A DNA stretch of 64,000 bases from Allolobophora icterica (GCA_963556255.1 OY744609.1:7406237-7470236); one strand, 5' to 3'; shown: positions 11,251 through 23,299, numbered from the stretch's first letter. Made by a program: numbers and translations. The notes: generated by a model from the sequence alone, not told the origin.

Positions 11251-11740
11251 TGGTTAGTTGCTGTTTAACGACACTGTGTCATAACAAGATTGATTAGCGA
11301 CGCCCTCCCCTTTCTCCAGGCTTGGGACTGTCTCTACCGCATGTATGGTAGCGACGGAGTTGAGTAGCGACTGAACTGGATCCAGTGTTTAATGACATCT
11401 TGACTTCGACAATACTTATTTATTCTTTTTCTAAACATCGTTAACGACATCTTAGGCTACCATGACCAGTAGCGTCGACGACCCCACAAAGTTTCTGAGT
11501 TAGAGTTTAACCGAAAACGAGGACTGTATAGGATTGTAATGCTTTAATATAAAGGTGTTTAAGAAACCTAAATTTTTCTATTTCTCTAACAATATCACAC
11601 GTTTATTACCGGCTTTACGTCGACAAGAAGCCTAGCGGTCACCGATGGAAGATTCTAGGGATTAGTTGATTAGTTGCTGTTCAACGACGCGCTCTCATAA
11701 CCAAAGTGATTAGCGTCGCCCTCCTCCTTTCCCCAGGTTT
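11250..11740 (-). repeat. Three minus-strand modules of the dispersed repeat
   Basis: TTGCTGTTTAACGACACTGTGTCATAAC..GCCCTCCCC (11256-11340) and TTGCTGTTCAACGACGC..GTCGCCCTCCTCC (11665-11740) are inverse copies of the module at 52130-52210. Between them, 11430-11600 contains CATCGTTAACGACATCTTAGG and the AATATAAAGGTGTTTAAGAAACC block of the 145-bp satellite-like repeat. Confidence 0.65.
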
Positions 11741-12218
11741 CTGTCTGGCTCTGTATGAATTTTTTTAATCTATGAGAGATTTATGCAACAGGTCTGTCAA
11801 TCAGCGAATGCAAATACTGCACAACGTTCAAGTGTCTTCTTATCCGAGAACTGAGAGATGATTGACAACTGCACGGCTTCAAGTATGCTCCACACAACTT
11901 ATTATAGCCGTAAATTGTGTGAGAGTGTTCGAATCTGTGAATAAGCTGGTTGCCGTGACTTTGCTTTTTTGGGGCACTCTAGATATTTCCAGATTACGAT
12001 TACGATGATTGAGATCCGGTCAGGAACTGATTATGTGCGAGCTTTAAGAGTTTTAGTGATCCGCGGTTTTGCTGAGATTTGAAGCCATGCCACTGCAATG
12101 ACTGCATAAGTGGAGACTTTTCCTAATTTGGTCTATACTATCATAATCTAATCTAAACTAATCTAATCTAATGTAATCTTTTCATAGTCATAGTCATATT
12201 CATTTAGTCCCCAGCGAT

Positions 12219-12630
12219 CAATGATGATTAATCATTGATCATTGATCATTTCATTTCATTTAAGGAACATTTATATAGCGCCCCTTCAAGGCTGTCTACT
12301 CAGGAGCGCTCCCAGTTCAGCCACGGCTAAAGAGAGCAGTCTTCAAATTAATATAAAAAGTAGTAGAGTGATCTATAGGGACCAGACGGAGCGCTATTGG
12401 AAGCCCGTTCCAGGTCATAGGGCCAGCAACAGAGAAGGAGCGGCGCTGCATGATTGCGGTACGCGAGCGAGGGACCATGAGTACAGCTTGATCAGCTGAT
12501 CGAAGGTTAGATCGCCGCTGGACAACAGATGTAGGGCGACAGAAACCCTGCAAGTATAGGGGCGCCAGTCCCTCCAAGCAGCGCCTAACAAGCGCAGAAC
12601 CTTCATCGCTGGGGATTCGCTGGCCATTAG
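12219..12630 (-). pseudogene. 3' end of a CR1/L2-like LINE, with (AATGATC)n tail
   Basis: The minus-strand translation from 12577 gives the typical C-terminus of many aquatic-animal LINE polyproteins: LMVPRSRTAIMQRRSFSV, AGPMTWNGLPIALR and FYINLKTALFSRG. After the coding part it runs into GGGAGCGCTCCTGAGTAG and GGGGCGCTATATAAATG, then ends in a short ATTGATC-type microsatellite (12219-12252). A microsatellite 3' terminus fits CR1/L2-like elements. Only the last 80 or so codons are present. Confidence 0.82.
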
Positions 12631-12739
12631 CGATTAGCTATTAACCACTAACCACTAACCATTAACCTAATCCAATCAAGAATGAGAAACTGTTTTCAAC
12701 ATGAGCAACGTCATATGTAGGAAGCCCAGATGACAGAAT

Positions 12740-13150
12740 TTCCACCTGTATATCCTATCAGTACTAAACCTGTCAGTACTAAACCTAACAGTACTAAACC
12801 TACCAATACTAAACCAATAAGTACTAAACCTATCAGTACAAACCTACCCGTACTAAATCTACAAGTACTAAACCCTTATCAGTACTAAACCTACCAGTAC
12901 TAAACCAATAAGTTCTAAACCTATCAGTAAACCTATCAGTAAACCTACCTATCAGTACTAAACGAATAAATACTAAACCTATCAGTACTAAGTCTATTAG
13001 TACTAAACCAGTGAGTAATAAACCTGTCAGTACTAGACCTATCAGTACTAAACCTATCAGTACTAAACCTGTCACTGTCAGTACTGAACCTATCAGTACT
13101 GAACCTATCAGTGCTAAATCTACCGGTACTAAACCTATCAGTTCTGCCAT
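12740..13150. repeat. 15-bp minisatellite (CTATCAGTACTAAAC)n
   Basis: About 27 units of a 15-bp repeat with consensus CTATCAGTACTAAAC, including variants with CAAG, CCAG and GTCAG. Each unit contains the palindrome AGTACT. All ORFs here follow from the 15-bp (5-codon) period. Confidence 0.93.
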
Positions 13151-13313
13151 ACATATCACGTTGCTGTTGGACATGGTCTCTCTGTTGCCCAGCCCATTCC
13201 TCCGATGATTTCTGCTTGTAGAGCTGGCTTATCCAACCTTGTCTTACAGTGTTTAATCTAGACACCTTTGGGGGGGGGTTGGAAATTCCCCCCAGGATTG
13301 AAGTTTCCCACCC

Positions 13314-13964
<651 letters not shown>

Positions 13965-14039
13965 CGTCTTTTGCTATCTCTCTGTCTCTATCCCTCTACT
14001 CAGTCCAACTACGGAAATGGCCGAGTTCCAGAACTTCGT

Positions 14040-14135
14040 TTGGTTTAGTACTGTTTAACGACGCCGTGTCATAACAAAGACGATTAGAGTCGCCCTCCTC
14101 CTTTATCCAGCCTCGCCTCTGGCACCACCAGAGTA
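14040..14135 (-). repeat. Dispersed repeat module, minus orientation
   Basis: ACTGTTTAACGACGCCGTGT, CATAACAAAGACGATTAGAG and GTCGCCCTCCTCCTTTATCC, ending GGCACCACC. This is the inverse of the module at 52130-52210. Confidence 0.75.
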
Positions 14136-14149
14136 CAACTAGAGGCGGA

Positions 14150-15372
14150 ATTAGAAGTTAAAGGCCTACATACATAGGATCAGAACACTTTAATATAAAA
14201 ACTTAAATAATATACGTTCCATTTCTTTAACGATATCATACGTTTAACTCTGGCCTTTAACATCGATTACAATCAGGCAAATAAGCGAAAACGAGAACTA
14301 CATAGGATGAGGACACGGTACTATAAAATAATGCGTTTAAGAAACCTAAACATTTTCTACATTTTTAACGATGGCATACGGTTATCATGGTCAGTAACGT
14401 CGACCTTAGGCTATAGCGAATGCATATTATACCAGGGTTTAACCGAAAACGAACTCTACACAGGATAAGAACACTACAATATAAAGGTGTTCAAGAAACA
14501 TAAATATTTTCTACTTCTTTAACGACATAGGGGTGCCCGTAGAGTAATGGATAACACACTGGCGTGAAGAGCTGAATGTACCAAGATCGAACTCCGCAGA
14601 CCCCAGTAAGGTTTATTCAGCCTTCCACTCGCTAGGTGGCATCGGTTGTTATGAATAGTAGGCCATGATTGGCGCCGTGTGGCTGCCGCTTAAAAACAGT
14701 TATATTCGACTCCTGTAAAACTGTTATCATGTGCTTCTACTGTATAAATGTATGCAAGGCGCCCTTCGTGGCTGCCGTTTCTACTATAAGTATGTTCACT
14801 GTACAGCGCAGTGTGTTTGCAGGCGCAAATAACAGATTATTATTATTATCATCTTACGGCTGCAATGGCCAGTAACATCGACCTTGTAGGACCACCACGC
14901 TAGGTTTTCATCGCAGAGATTAACCCAAGCGAGGGTTAATCAATGAAGTTTTTGATTGATTTGATTGATTGATTGAGGACTACATAGGATCAGGTGACTA
15001 TAGTATAAAGGTGTTCAAGGAACCAAAATATTTTCTGCTTTGAAGACATCTTACGGCTGCAATGGCCAGTAACATCGACCTATTCGACACCAAAGGTCAT
15101 CGTAGCGATTAACCGAAAGCGAGGACTAGATAGGATCAGAGCACTGTAATATAAAGGTGTTTAAGAAACCTAAGTATTTTCTACATCTCTAACGACTTCT
15201 TACAGCTTCATTGGCCAGCAACGTCGACCTTATACTAAGGTGTATGACGATATTGTGTTCTAGCGTTTAACCGAAACGAGGAGTATATAGATTAGGAGCT
15301 CTAATATAAAGGTGTTAAAATAATTGTCTACTTCTTTAACGACATCATACGGCTAACATGGTCAGTGGCGAC
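14150..15372 (-). repeat. Satellite-like array of about 145-bp units, interrupted by a SINE
   Basis: Units of the order: GGACTACATAGGATCAGA, CTAATATAAAGGTGTTTAAG, AACCTAAATATTTTCTAC, TCTTTAACGACATCTTACGG, GGCCAGTAACGTCGACCTTA. The anchor AACGAC-TC-TACGG falls near 14228, 14368, 14520, 15043, 15191 and 15335, giving 140-150 bp spacing apart from the SINE gap. The same unit appears in opposite orientation at 54110-54800. The anchor also equals the GATGTCGTTAAAC core of the dispersed family, so the two are related. Confidence 0.8.
14529..14850 (+). repeat. tRNA-derived SINE, family 3, copy 2, nested in the satellite array
   Basis: GGTGCCCGTAGAGTAATGGA, AAGATCGAACTCC, CACTCGCTAGGTGGC and CTGTTATCATGTGCTTCTAC match copy 1 at 10785 in order. 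The 3' tail is an (ATT)n run near 14837-14848. The satellite unit stops at TTTAACGACAT just before the SINE and resumes with ATCTTACGGCTGC just after, so the insertion split one unit. Confidence 0.8.
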
Positions 15373-15714
15373 TTTCCATCCAGCTGACGTGAGTCATATA
15401 TCTTGGATTTCTTGACACGGTTCCATGTGACGTGATTGACGTAAAACTGCTCCGGCCAGTGTGGACTTCGTCAGCTAATGGCGAAAGCGTAGACCGGTGA
15501 CCTACTTCCTCTTTAATGAACCAATCCCATTCATTGGTAAAAGCCAAAGGGAAACCACGCCTTTAAACCCGTTCATTAGCAAAAGAAAACAGAGGAAAAC
15601 CATGCTGTTCGGCAACTTTATACACTACCATTGGTTGTTAGCCAAACTATTGCAGGTAGAAGCCAGAAAGCGACACAGACAGACAGAGGCAGACAGACAC
15701 ACAGACACAGAGAA

Positions 15715-15825
15715 CTGACCACCCGCCCGCATATGCCGAGGCTAAGAAAATTAAGTCACTAACACTTCATACCCATGGCTGCCTCTCGGCTAGCTTAAGG
15801 GGAATGCTCTAATTCTTCATCTTCA
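15715..15825 (+). repeat. 3' part of SINE family 1
   Basis: ATATGCCGAGGCTAAGAAAA, AACACTTCATACCCATGGCT and CTTAAGGG match the 3' half of the SINE at 29908-30185. The tRNA-like head is absent. Confidence 0.7.
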
Positions 15826-15879
15826 TTTTCACCTTTTGATCTTCATCTTCTTCATCTTAACCTTAATCATTATCTTCTT

Positions 15880-15964
15880 CTTCTCCCCTTCTGCTCCTCC
15901 TCCCCTTCCCCTTCCCCCTCCTCCTCGTCCTCGTCCTCGTCGTCCTCCTCTTCTTCCTCCTCCT

Positions 15965-15997
<33 letters not shown>

Positions 15998-16275
15998 GCT
16001 GCTCCTGCTCCTGCTCCTCCTCCTCCTCCTCCTCCTCCTCCTCCTCCTCCTCCTCCTCCTCTTCCTCTTCCTCTTCCTCTTCCTCTTCCTCTTCCTCTTC
16101 CTCTTCCTCTTCCTCTTCCTCTTCCTCTTCCTCTTCCTCTTCCTCTTCCTCTTCCTCTTCCTCTTCCTCTTCCTCTTCCTCTTCCTCTTCTTCTTCTTCT
16201 TCTTCTTCTTCTTCTTCTTCTTCTTCTTCTTCTTCTTCTTCTTCTTCTTCTTCTTCTTCTTCTTCTTCTTCTTCT
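15880..16275. repeat. Polypyrimidine tract: (CTC)n, (CTG)n patches, (CTTCCT)n, (CTT)n
   Basis: Nearly pure pyrimidine on the plus strand for about 390 bp, with G only in CTG/CTCGTC patches near 15930-16010. (CTTCCT)n occupies about 16058-16190 and (CTT)n about 16190-16275. Pro/Leu and Arg/Gly ORFs are repeat artefacts. Confidence 0.96.
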
Positions 16276-16679
16276 ATCTTCTTGACGTCTCATTTGGATC
16301 CTTTGATGAACGCCGCACTCTGAAGATCTCTATTATCAACTCTCCAATTAGGCTTTTTCTAAGAAAGATAAGCCTCAGATAAGTTCATCCATTGAAACCA
16401 GGTGTTATTGTCACAGACAATTCACAAATTCCAGCATCTATTTCCAGAATTTATTGTAGTCAAAGAAGGACTCACAAATCATCAAAAGAAACTCGATAAT
16501 AATTTAAATCAGCGCTATATTAGCACAAGTCCTGATAAGAAGCCAATGTACAGAATAAGCAAAAATGATTAATACGAAGTCTAACGTGCAAACTGAAGCT
16601 TCGTCTGAACTCTAAATTGGCAATGAACGGTAAAACGAGACAAGAATGAGGCCAGAACACTCGTAGACATAATTGTCTG

Positions 16680-17000
16680 GAAAAAGCGCAGCCACTACAT
16701 CTATGTATGTATGTTTGCGTGCACGCCACAACAGGAATTACAAGTATTAAGTAACAACATAGTAATAATAATAAGTAAACATACATACATACATGCGTAC
16801 ATAGTACATACATACTAACACATGTACATACTTATTTACATACACACATACACAACCATGCATACATTGATACATAGATACATACACATACATTCATACA
16901 CATATACATTCATGCATGCATACATTCATTCATAGATACATACATAGATATATTATACGTACACACATACATACATGCATGTATGCATATATGCATACAT
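16680..17000. repeat. Interrupted (CATA)n microsatellite
   Basis: CATACATA and GTATGTAT repeats with many interruptions, surrounded by unique-looking sequence without a recognisable gene (16280-17400). Confidence 0.8.
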
Positions 17001-17411
17001 AAAAAAAATAATAGTAACTAATAGTTACTAATTAATCGGCCACTGTGGCCTGTAGACAGACAAAACTTATTCTCATCCTCAAATGTCTCGCAGTGCCCGT
17101 CACTGATCGAGCACTTGAAGCAGACAGTTAACGATTGTGAGGAGTGCTCTAAATGGCCACATTAGTGGTCGATATAACGAGACATTAGGTGGAACAGCGT
17201 GGCAAACAACAAGTCTTTCAACTGAGAAGCACCGAAAATGAAAGAGAAGGCAAGAAAGCAGAACGTAAGAGGGAGACAATTGTTTTAAAAAAACATCTTA
17301 AAAACGCTTTCGATGAACGAAGTAAACGATACTATGAAAGTTAGAAGAGAGTTGACCAGTGACCATGAGTCAGCTTTGGTTGAACAAACGCTGGTCAGCT
17401 CAAATTGTCAT

Positions 17412-17600
17412 GTATGTATGTATGTGTGTCTGTGTGTCTGTGTGTGTCTGTGTGTATCTGTGTGTGTCTGTGTGTATGTGTGTGTATGTGTGTGTATGTA
17501 TGTGTGTATGTGTGTATGTATGTATGTATGTATGTATGTATGTATGTATGTATGTATGAATTTATGCACATCGGTATGTAAGTATGTACATATGCATGAA
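17412..17600. repeat. (GTGT/GTCT)n and (GTAT)n microsatellite
   Basis: GTGTGTCT repeats followed by (GTAT)n at about 17516-17556. It sits at the 3' end of the minus-strand LINE fragment and may have grown from its 3' tail. Confidence 0.9.
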
Positions 17601-17609
17601 TGTCTGTGA

Positions 17610-18060
17610 GTATTGTAATTATAATTGTAATCGAAATTGAAAAAACACAGAGAGGCCAATGGTGCTCCCAACCCCAGCCAATGTCATCACTGACAACCAT
17701 GAAAGTTTCCAGGCGCTTGCTGAACTGAGGGGAAGAAAGACTAAGCAGTTCCTTCCGTAGCTCCTGAGGAAGACGATTCCAGTTGGACGAGCCAACAAAA
17801 ACGAAACTCCTGGATTGGGCCGTAGCGGTGCGCATACGGGCAACCACGAGGAGGCCACTGATAGGCGACCATAGGGAAACCCGGCCAGGGAGAAAGGAGA
17901 TCAGAGTGCAAAAAGTCAACAAGTAGGCGGGACAAAGCCGACAAGGCAGTTGGTCATGAGGGTAAGAAACTTGAAGTGGATGCGTTGATGGATAGGCAGC
18001 CAGCGAAGAGAGTCTCGAATGAAAGTGGATATGTGGGCAGACCTCGGGATATAATATTTA
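17610..18060 (-). pseudogene. 3' end of a second CR1/L2-like LINE
   Basis: The minus-strand translation, in two frames, gives HISTFIRDSLRWLPIHQRIH and FKFLTLMTNCLVGF (18040-17940), then GGLLVVARMRTATAQSRSFV, SSNWNRLPQELRKELLSL and QFSKRLETFMVVSDD (17880-17690). This is the classic C-terminal region of LINE polyproteins. It ends in a TAATTATAATTGTAATC tail near 17615. A frameshift separates the two blocks and the RT catalytic core is absent. Confidence 0.85.
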
Positions 18061-18984
18061 TTAAGTGTCCAGATACACAAATATATACATAAACGTATAC
18101 AGCATATATGTATGCATGCTTGTATATATTTATGTATATATGTATTCATGTACGCATTCATGTATGTATGCATGTATATAAAATTGGTTTTTTAATGTAC
18201 ATATGTATAATAGATCATTGCCGTTGTTTACCTATTCGATGATGCTACAAATGACACAACACGTGTTACACATTGATCAGAGTGAAATAGCATGCACTGG
18301 ATATATATACATGAACAACGCGTATATACGTGTGTCTAGATAAGTATGTATATGCACATTTATGTACATATATATGTGTGTGTGTGCGTAGACTGGCGAA
18401 ACTAGACAAGACCTGTAACATTGATTCTGACAACACTGGTCATAAAACAGCTGACGAGACATCAAACGAATTGTAAGCAGCACACCATAGCAAGCAGTCA
18501 ATCTGACTAGACAGAGCCTCACGTGGGAAAAGCAACGCTAAGGAAACTCCTTAAACTTCATCTTTGACTATTTACCCAGGATTCAATCTGCATGGAAAGC
18601 GGGTAACTTCCCTTACTTGTCTAGATTACCCTACCCCTGTCATTTATGCATTTTTGGCCTAATGCCTCTTTCGGTAAAAACGTGTCGTCAAAGCGCCTCT
18701 TTTGCCGGTTCACAAGTGTAACTACATTTAAGGTAGGCCTATTTGAATCTCGGGTTACCACGGTCTGTACACGGGAACATTAACTAGCATAGAACCAATT
18801 CAAACGGGCAGCGGCGGTGAAGGATCTCACCCGACCAATTCAATAAAAAAAATGACCAGCATCGAGGCCTTTTAGACGTAACTATGAGCTATATAAATGT
18901 TTAGATACATATATATGTACAGTGCAATACAACTGTATTTGATATCGCCTCGGTTCAGAGGTGTACACACGGACAAACGATAGA

Positions 18985-19115
18985 ACATCGATGACGCAGA
19001 GCAGTTGTGAACTAAGAATTTGCTCAATGTCCCTACACAGTAACCGGGTCAGACGAGGCTCGAACCCATGCTCTGCGCGTTACAAGCCCAGTGCTCAACC
19101 AATCTGCTAACGTGC
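18985..19115 (-). repeat. tRNA-derived SINE, family 2 (minus)
   Basis: The reverse complement has GCAGATTGGTTGAGCACTGG (A-box region), TGTAACGCGCAGAGCATGG, GTTCGAGCC (B box) and CGGTTACTGTGTAGGGAC. The same layout is at 30325-30465, with GAGAGTGCTGG, AACGCGGAGAGTGCGGGTTC and GGTTACTGTGTAGGAAC. Confidence 0.75.
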
Positions 19116-21059
19116 AACATACGTACACACATCTGCTCTGTCTAAATGAACGAGCAGCAACGGAAAATCCGCAAAACATAAGAAATATCCAGAAAAAAAT
19201 CTGCAGTTCAAACGTTATTACTTCTATAGCCAATGAGCATCTATTTCTAATTCAAGCTCCACCTCTGCTTACAAATTGCTTTTAACATCACATCGTGCCG
19301 CTTTGCACTCCGAGTACTTAGCCTTGAACGTTGCTACATCTAGAATCTCAGACACATTGACAGAGCTTTCTACTCTCGGTCTCACTAAAATTAGTTCCAC
19401 GACTTCTCTCTTGTTTTCATCTGTCCCAATTCTCCCCTTCCCTTCTCCTCCTCTTTCTCTTGTAGAACGCCAAACACCCTCCATGAAAACCCAAAACAAA
19501 ACCCTGCAAACGTTATCAGCCGGGGTTTCTTCGTTTACCGCCCTCTTCACATCCCCACACCACTATAAAAAGTATTCGTCTCGGCACCTCACGCCTACCC
19601 TGATCTTATCCAAGCCTGACCTAACACAGAAACAGACTCAACAATCTCGTCCCTGGGGGGATTTGTTACAAGTTAGGATATCACTGGACTTCAGTCTTCG
19701 ACCTTTCTAGGTTCTGACCTAACACAAAAACTGATTTCACAATTTGGCACTTGTGGATTTGATCTCAATATATTATGCGCTGATCAACAGACCACCTCCA
19801 AGACACAATCATTTTTTATATCGAAGATTTACAATGAGTTACATCTGCTACCTCGTCAACAATGATGTCTCTGAGTTGAACATGACCCAACCTGCTTCGC
19901 AGATTTTGTTTTTGGCTGCGCGCCTGTGAATATCGTGGTTCAAGCAGCTATCTTTTGGACGTTAAAAATCTCCATTAAGATTATAACACATTAAATCAAT
20001 GTTTGCATTTCGTTGAAAGACCGTTAAGCAATAAAATGTCTTCAGCTTTAAAACACATGCAGTGAAAATTACCAAAAGACTGAATTAGTGACACCTCGGT
20101 TAACCAGCCGATCGCAGAGTTATATACTTCTGATGCCAGCATATCGGGTCAGGTCAAGTTTTTGAGTCTAATCTAAGGGGACTGGGTAATCTTCAAATAT
20201 TTACGTCGTAGGTCAAGGTTAAATTAGGCGTCTACATCATAAATCAGGTCGCCAATATTCATAGTTTTATTGAGTGGTATAGCTTTAGACTTATCAGCAC
20301 CGGCTGGAAATTTCTCTAAGTGTCAGATAACGTCAACAGTCCTGAGCCACAATAATTATGTCGTTAAACAATGGTTAAAAATAGCCGACCAATAAACTAA
20401 CTTTACATTGACGATAATTTCGCTAGTCAGAAAATCAGGTCAAAATCGGATTTGGTCCAGTGAAACTAACTGATCCGTGGCAAACTCTACTAAATCCTTC
20501 AGACCGAGACCGAGATATCTCTGCGATCGCATCAAGTGATTTCAATAAATAAACGACGAAAAATATCGTTTGAAGCTCTTTTTAACCCGCCTGACAGCCA
20601 CGCATGGTTTAGCATATCGTCTAAGACTTTCCTCCCATTCAGGATAAGGCAGTATAATGAGCCTTTATCGATTTTGATCGTCAGAGCGTGACTACGTTTG
20701 CTTAAGTATCATCCGGCTGAATAGCCAAACATTTCATGAGTAACCTAACGGTACGACAACTTTCACAATACCAGTTACATCTGTTTGCACAGCGCCACTT
20801 CAACAGAAAACTCAGAGGCGCTCCCAACCTCATCAAGACTGACAATGGCATGAAAATGAGTTGATAAAAATTCCGCATGCACCTGAACTCTCTCTCTGGA
20901 CAACCCCTCTAACGCGACGTAGCGCTCGTGATTTTTTAAGCTGGTTCCCTGCGCTTAGAGTAGAGCTTTGGAAATGTGGAGCTTATGATTAAGATCACGC
21001 ACACAAATCGAGGCGCATAGAAGGAATTCAAACACACCCTACAAACCCCCAGAAATCAG
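19116..21059. other. No recognised gene between SINE 2 and the SOCS gene
   Basis: Includes an ATG/TTG-initiated plus-strand frame at 19276-19710 overlapping another frame on the minus strand; neither resembles a family I know. Pieces of dispersed repeats occur at about 20780-20860 and 20885-20990 (CTGGACAACCCCTCTAACG, CTGCGCTTAGAG), shared with 53225-53320. On the minus strand an AATAAA lies near 20265, about 0.8 kb past the SOCS stop, and could be its polyadenylation signal. Confidence 0.4.
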
Positions 21060-22328
21060 CTAAACTCGAAAAGGGTAATCGATCATGTATTCCTGTATCG
21101 ATCTACGCCGTTGACCGTCCACTTCAACGACCAGACTATCGATCAGTTTCCTTCTGTCTTCGGAGGATGGGACGAGGTTATTGACCGTCCGGCGACAGAG
21201 ATGAGCCAGCGGGGCGGGCGACAGCTCCAACGGCTTCCGAAGCACCATCGGGGTATCGTATCGTCCACTGCTCTCCAACAACACACAGTGACCTCGATGT
21301 CTTCCCTTCTCAGTCGACGAATTCGCCGACGATGCGCTGAGGAAGTAGTGCTCCACGAGGGACAGGATCCACCGAAACGCCGGCATTCGCGATTCCTGGT
21401 GTGGATCGCTGTCCAGCCGGTATTGTCCTGTCGACGTACCCACGATACGGATCGACGTCGTGCCGCGCGCGGTCTTGACGCTCAAGGAGTACCGGAAGCG
21501 GGAGTCGGAGCTGTCCCGGAGTAGGAAGGTCCCAACGGAGCAGCGATGTAGTCGAGATTTGGCCTCAGTGTTCGTCATGTTACCGTAGTAGAAGTTGCAC
21601 TCGTCGACGGCTATTGAGAGGTTCTTCGGTTCGGGGTACAGAGCGAGAAGAGGGTCGCCAGATTGACTAGACGGCGTCACGAAAACCGAACTAGCAGTCG
21701 ACTGTTTGAGAATGATATCCGACCAATGATCTTTCGTTTTACCGGAGTCGAGCGTACAGCAGTGGAGCGAAACAGCCAGACCATCTGCAACATCCGTCGA
21801 GGTCCCGTCAGCAGAGGGATGACCCAGAACAGAGGCTGGTCTTCGATCTTTGGTAGTTCTCGATTCGAACTGGGAACATTCATGTGATGTAGCTCCACTG
21901 TCTGAACAACTCCGTGTGCGAGTCATTTCCGAACATGGAAGACCCAACGCCGGGGTCCCTAACACCGAGGTCCTTTGCGTCGCGGACTCTAGCAACGAGG
22001 TCCCTAGCACAGTGTTTGGCAGCGAAATCCTTAACGGTGGTGTCCTGAGCGTTGGCACCGACCGGTTCCCCGTTGATGCCGGGTGTTTTCCCGGAGCTTC
22101 CAGGACCGTGGTGGACGACGCAGCCCCGCTACAGGCAGCCGTCAAGTCCTTGAGGGTGGCTGTCGTCGTCTCCGGGGTGGGTAGAACGCCGACATTTGCC
22201 CCGTGGTCGTTACAGGGTCGGTGGGGGCTCGTTTTGACGTGGTTCGCAACGGGACGATGACACATGGGGGCAACGACCGCGATGGGCCGGCTCCCCGTCG
22301 TTGCAGTCACTCCGAAGGTGGTGATCAT
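21060..22328 (-). CDS. Suppressor of cytokine signalling-like protein (SH2 domain plus SOCS box)
   Basis: A 422-residue intronless frame. Residues 1-235 are a Ser/Thr/Pro-rich, low-complexity N-terminus with repeated VLGTP/SLLES-type phrases and no recognised domain. An SH2 domain spans about 245-335: it opens NFYYGNMT (WYWG-type in relatives), has GTFLLRDSS with the phosphotyrosine-binding Arg at 271, then YSLSVKT, GQYRLDS and WILSLVEHYF. A C-terminal SOCS box spans about 372-422, with the elongin-binding start LAHLCRRTVNN and ending IQEYMIDYPFRV. This architecture and the GTFLLRDSS/YRLDS wording match the CIS/SOCS1-3 group, closest in my judgement to SOCS2/CISH. Family members bind phosphotyrosines on receptors or JAKs and recruit elongin B/C-cullin 5 ligase to end JAK-STAT signalling. 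The CIS/SOCS2 type lacks the JAK-inhibiting KIR of SOCS1/3, and I see none here. The start is a true ATG preceded by two possible 3' splice sites (..GACAG at 22341 and 22333), so a 5' non-coding exon upstream is likely. The N-terminus is longer than in vertebrate CISH or SOCS2. Confidence 0.92.
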   Translation of the reverse strand: MITTFGVTATTGSRPIAVVAPMCHRPVANHVKTSPHRPCNDHGANVGVLPTPETTTATLKDLTAACSGAASSTTVLEAPGKHPASTGNRSVPTLRTPPLRISLPNTVLGTSLLESATQRTSVLGTPALGLPCSEMTRTRSCSDSGATSHECSQFESRTTKDRRPASVLGHPSADGTSTDVADGLAVSLHCCTLDSGKTKDHWSDIILKQSTASSVFVTPSSQSGDPLLALYPEPKNLSIAVDECNFYYGNMTNTEAKSRLHRCSVGTFLLRDSSDSRFRYSLSVKTARGTTSIRIVGTSTGQYRLDSDPHQESRMPAFRWILSLVEHYFLSASSANSSTEKGRHRGHCVLLESSGRYDTPMVLRKPLELSPAPLAHLCRRTVNNLVPSSEDRRKLIDSLVVEVDGQRRRSIQEYMIDYPFRV

Positions 22329-22344
22329 CTTCCTGTCACGCTGT

Positions 22345-23290
22345 CAAAACCAGAATAATTATGTTATCGTAATTGTAATGGCAATAACCACAATTTATAT
22401 AGCACCATTAAAATCTAAAAGCAAGCTACTTCTGGAGTGTCTTATAATGTCAAACGTCAGCGCAAGTGATAACGAGTCAAAGTACTAGGTAAAGGTTCAG
22501 TTGGCGTTTGAAAGAGACAACACTTCGTAATTGCAATCTGACAAAGCCTCATTTCAAGAATAAAGTCATCGGTGGCGCTCCCGACCCGAACCAGCCTTAA
22601 CCAGATAATTCCTGTCAAGTAATACAGACTTCAGGGGCTTCCTAACCTGTGTAAGGGCAAGGTGAGGAGTTCGAGCCGCAGCTCTTGAGAAAACACTTCT
22701 AAATGCATGTGAGCTATAGATAGCCTTCATAAAACTCTCAAAGCACAGCACTTAGAAGTTCTCTTTACGTAGCTAATACAACAGAAGATATGATCATGTA
22801 CAGTTTACAGTATCCATACGTAAAATTTTAACCTTCCTCCTTTCTCTCATTTGTGTCTACCACCCCCAACCAAATTTCACCCCAGTGTAACCCCAATATC
22901 TCAGTTTGAACAGCTCAGTTTTAACCACAAATATCCACCTGATTGGAGATTTTCTCACGAATCCTATCAACAAAAAGCTCGTGTTTTCTAAATGCATTGA
23001 CTGAAGAGCTCTAGAGACTGAACCGGTTTTCGACCGCAGTGTCCGAGGTCTGCCTGAGCACGACCGGAGACAGTTTTTAAACGGTACCCGGAGCTACACA
23101 ATCTTCGTGTATGTATACGGTTGATAGTTTAGCATCTGTGACAATAAGAATGACTGCAAGCGCTCTGTAGATAAAATGCGAGTCTACTGGTATCAATGGC
23201 GAATCACGTGAACCGTAAACTACGAGGGCAAAGGTCACCACATACATCTAAGTTTCGGTTAAACGCCACTCCTACGCGTTAAGCTACTGA
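22345..23290. other. Upstream flank of the SOCS coding exon, no gene recognised
   Basis: If the SOCS gene has an upstream exon this is intron. It holds a LINE/SINE 3'-tail-like fragment near 22390-22440 (TTTATATAGCACCATTAAAA) and a possible minus-strand fragment near 22565-22620 (GGTGGCGCTCCCGAC), resembling the tail of the SINE at 54164. No other feature is recognised. Confidence 0.4.
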
Positions 23291-23299
23291 CGTATACAT

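Noticed and set aside
15829..16293. Arg/Gly-rich and Pro/Leu-rich ORFs of about 150 codons
   Set aside because: Pure consequence of the polypyrimidine CTT/CTC tract; no flanking coding sequence.
19276..19710. 144-codon plus-strand ORF
   Set aside because: Starts with a non-ATG codon (TTG), overlaps a frame on the other strand, has no recognised motif, and has no promoter or splice context.
21111..22260. Plus-strand ORFs of 136-137 codons across the SOCS locus
   Set aside because: They are the antisense of the GC-rich SOCS coding exon, whose minus-strand frame carries clear SH2 and SOCS motifs.
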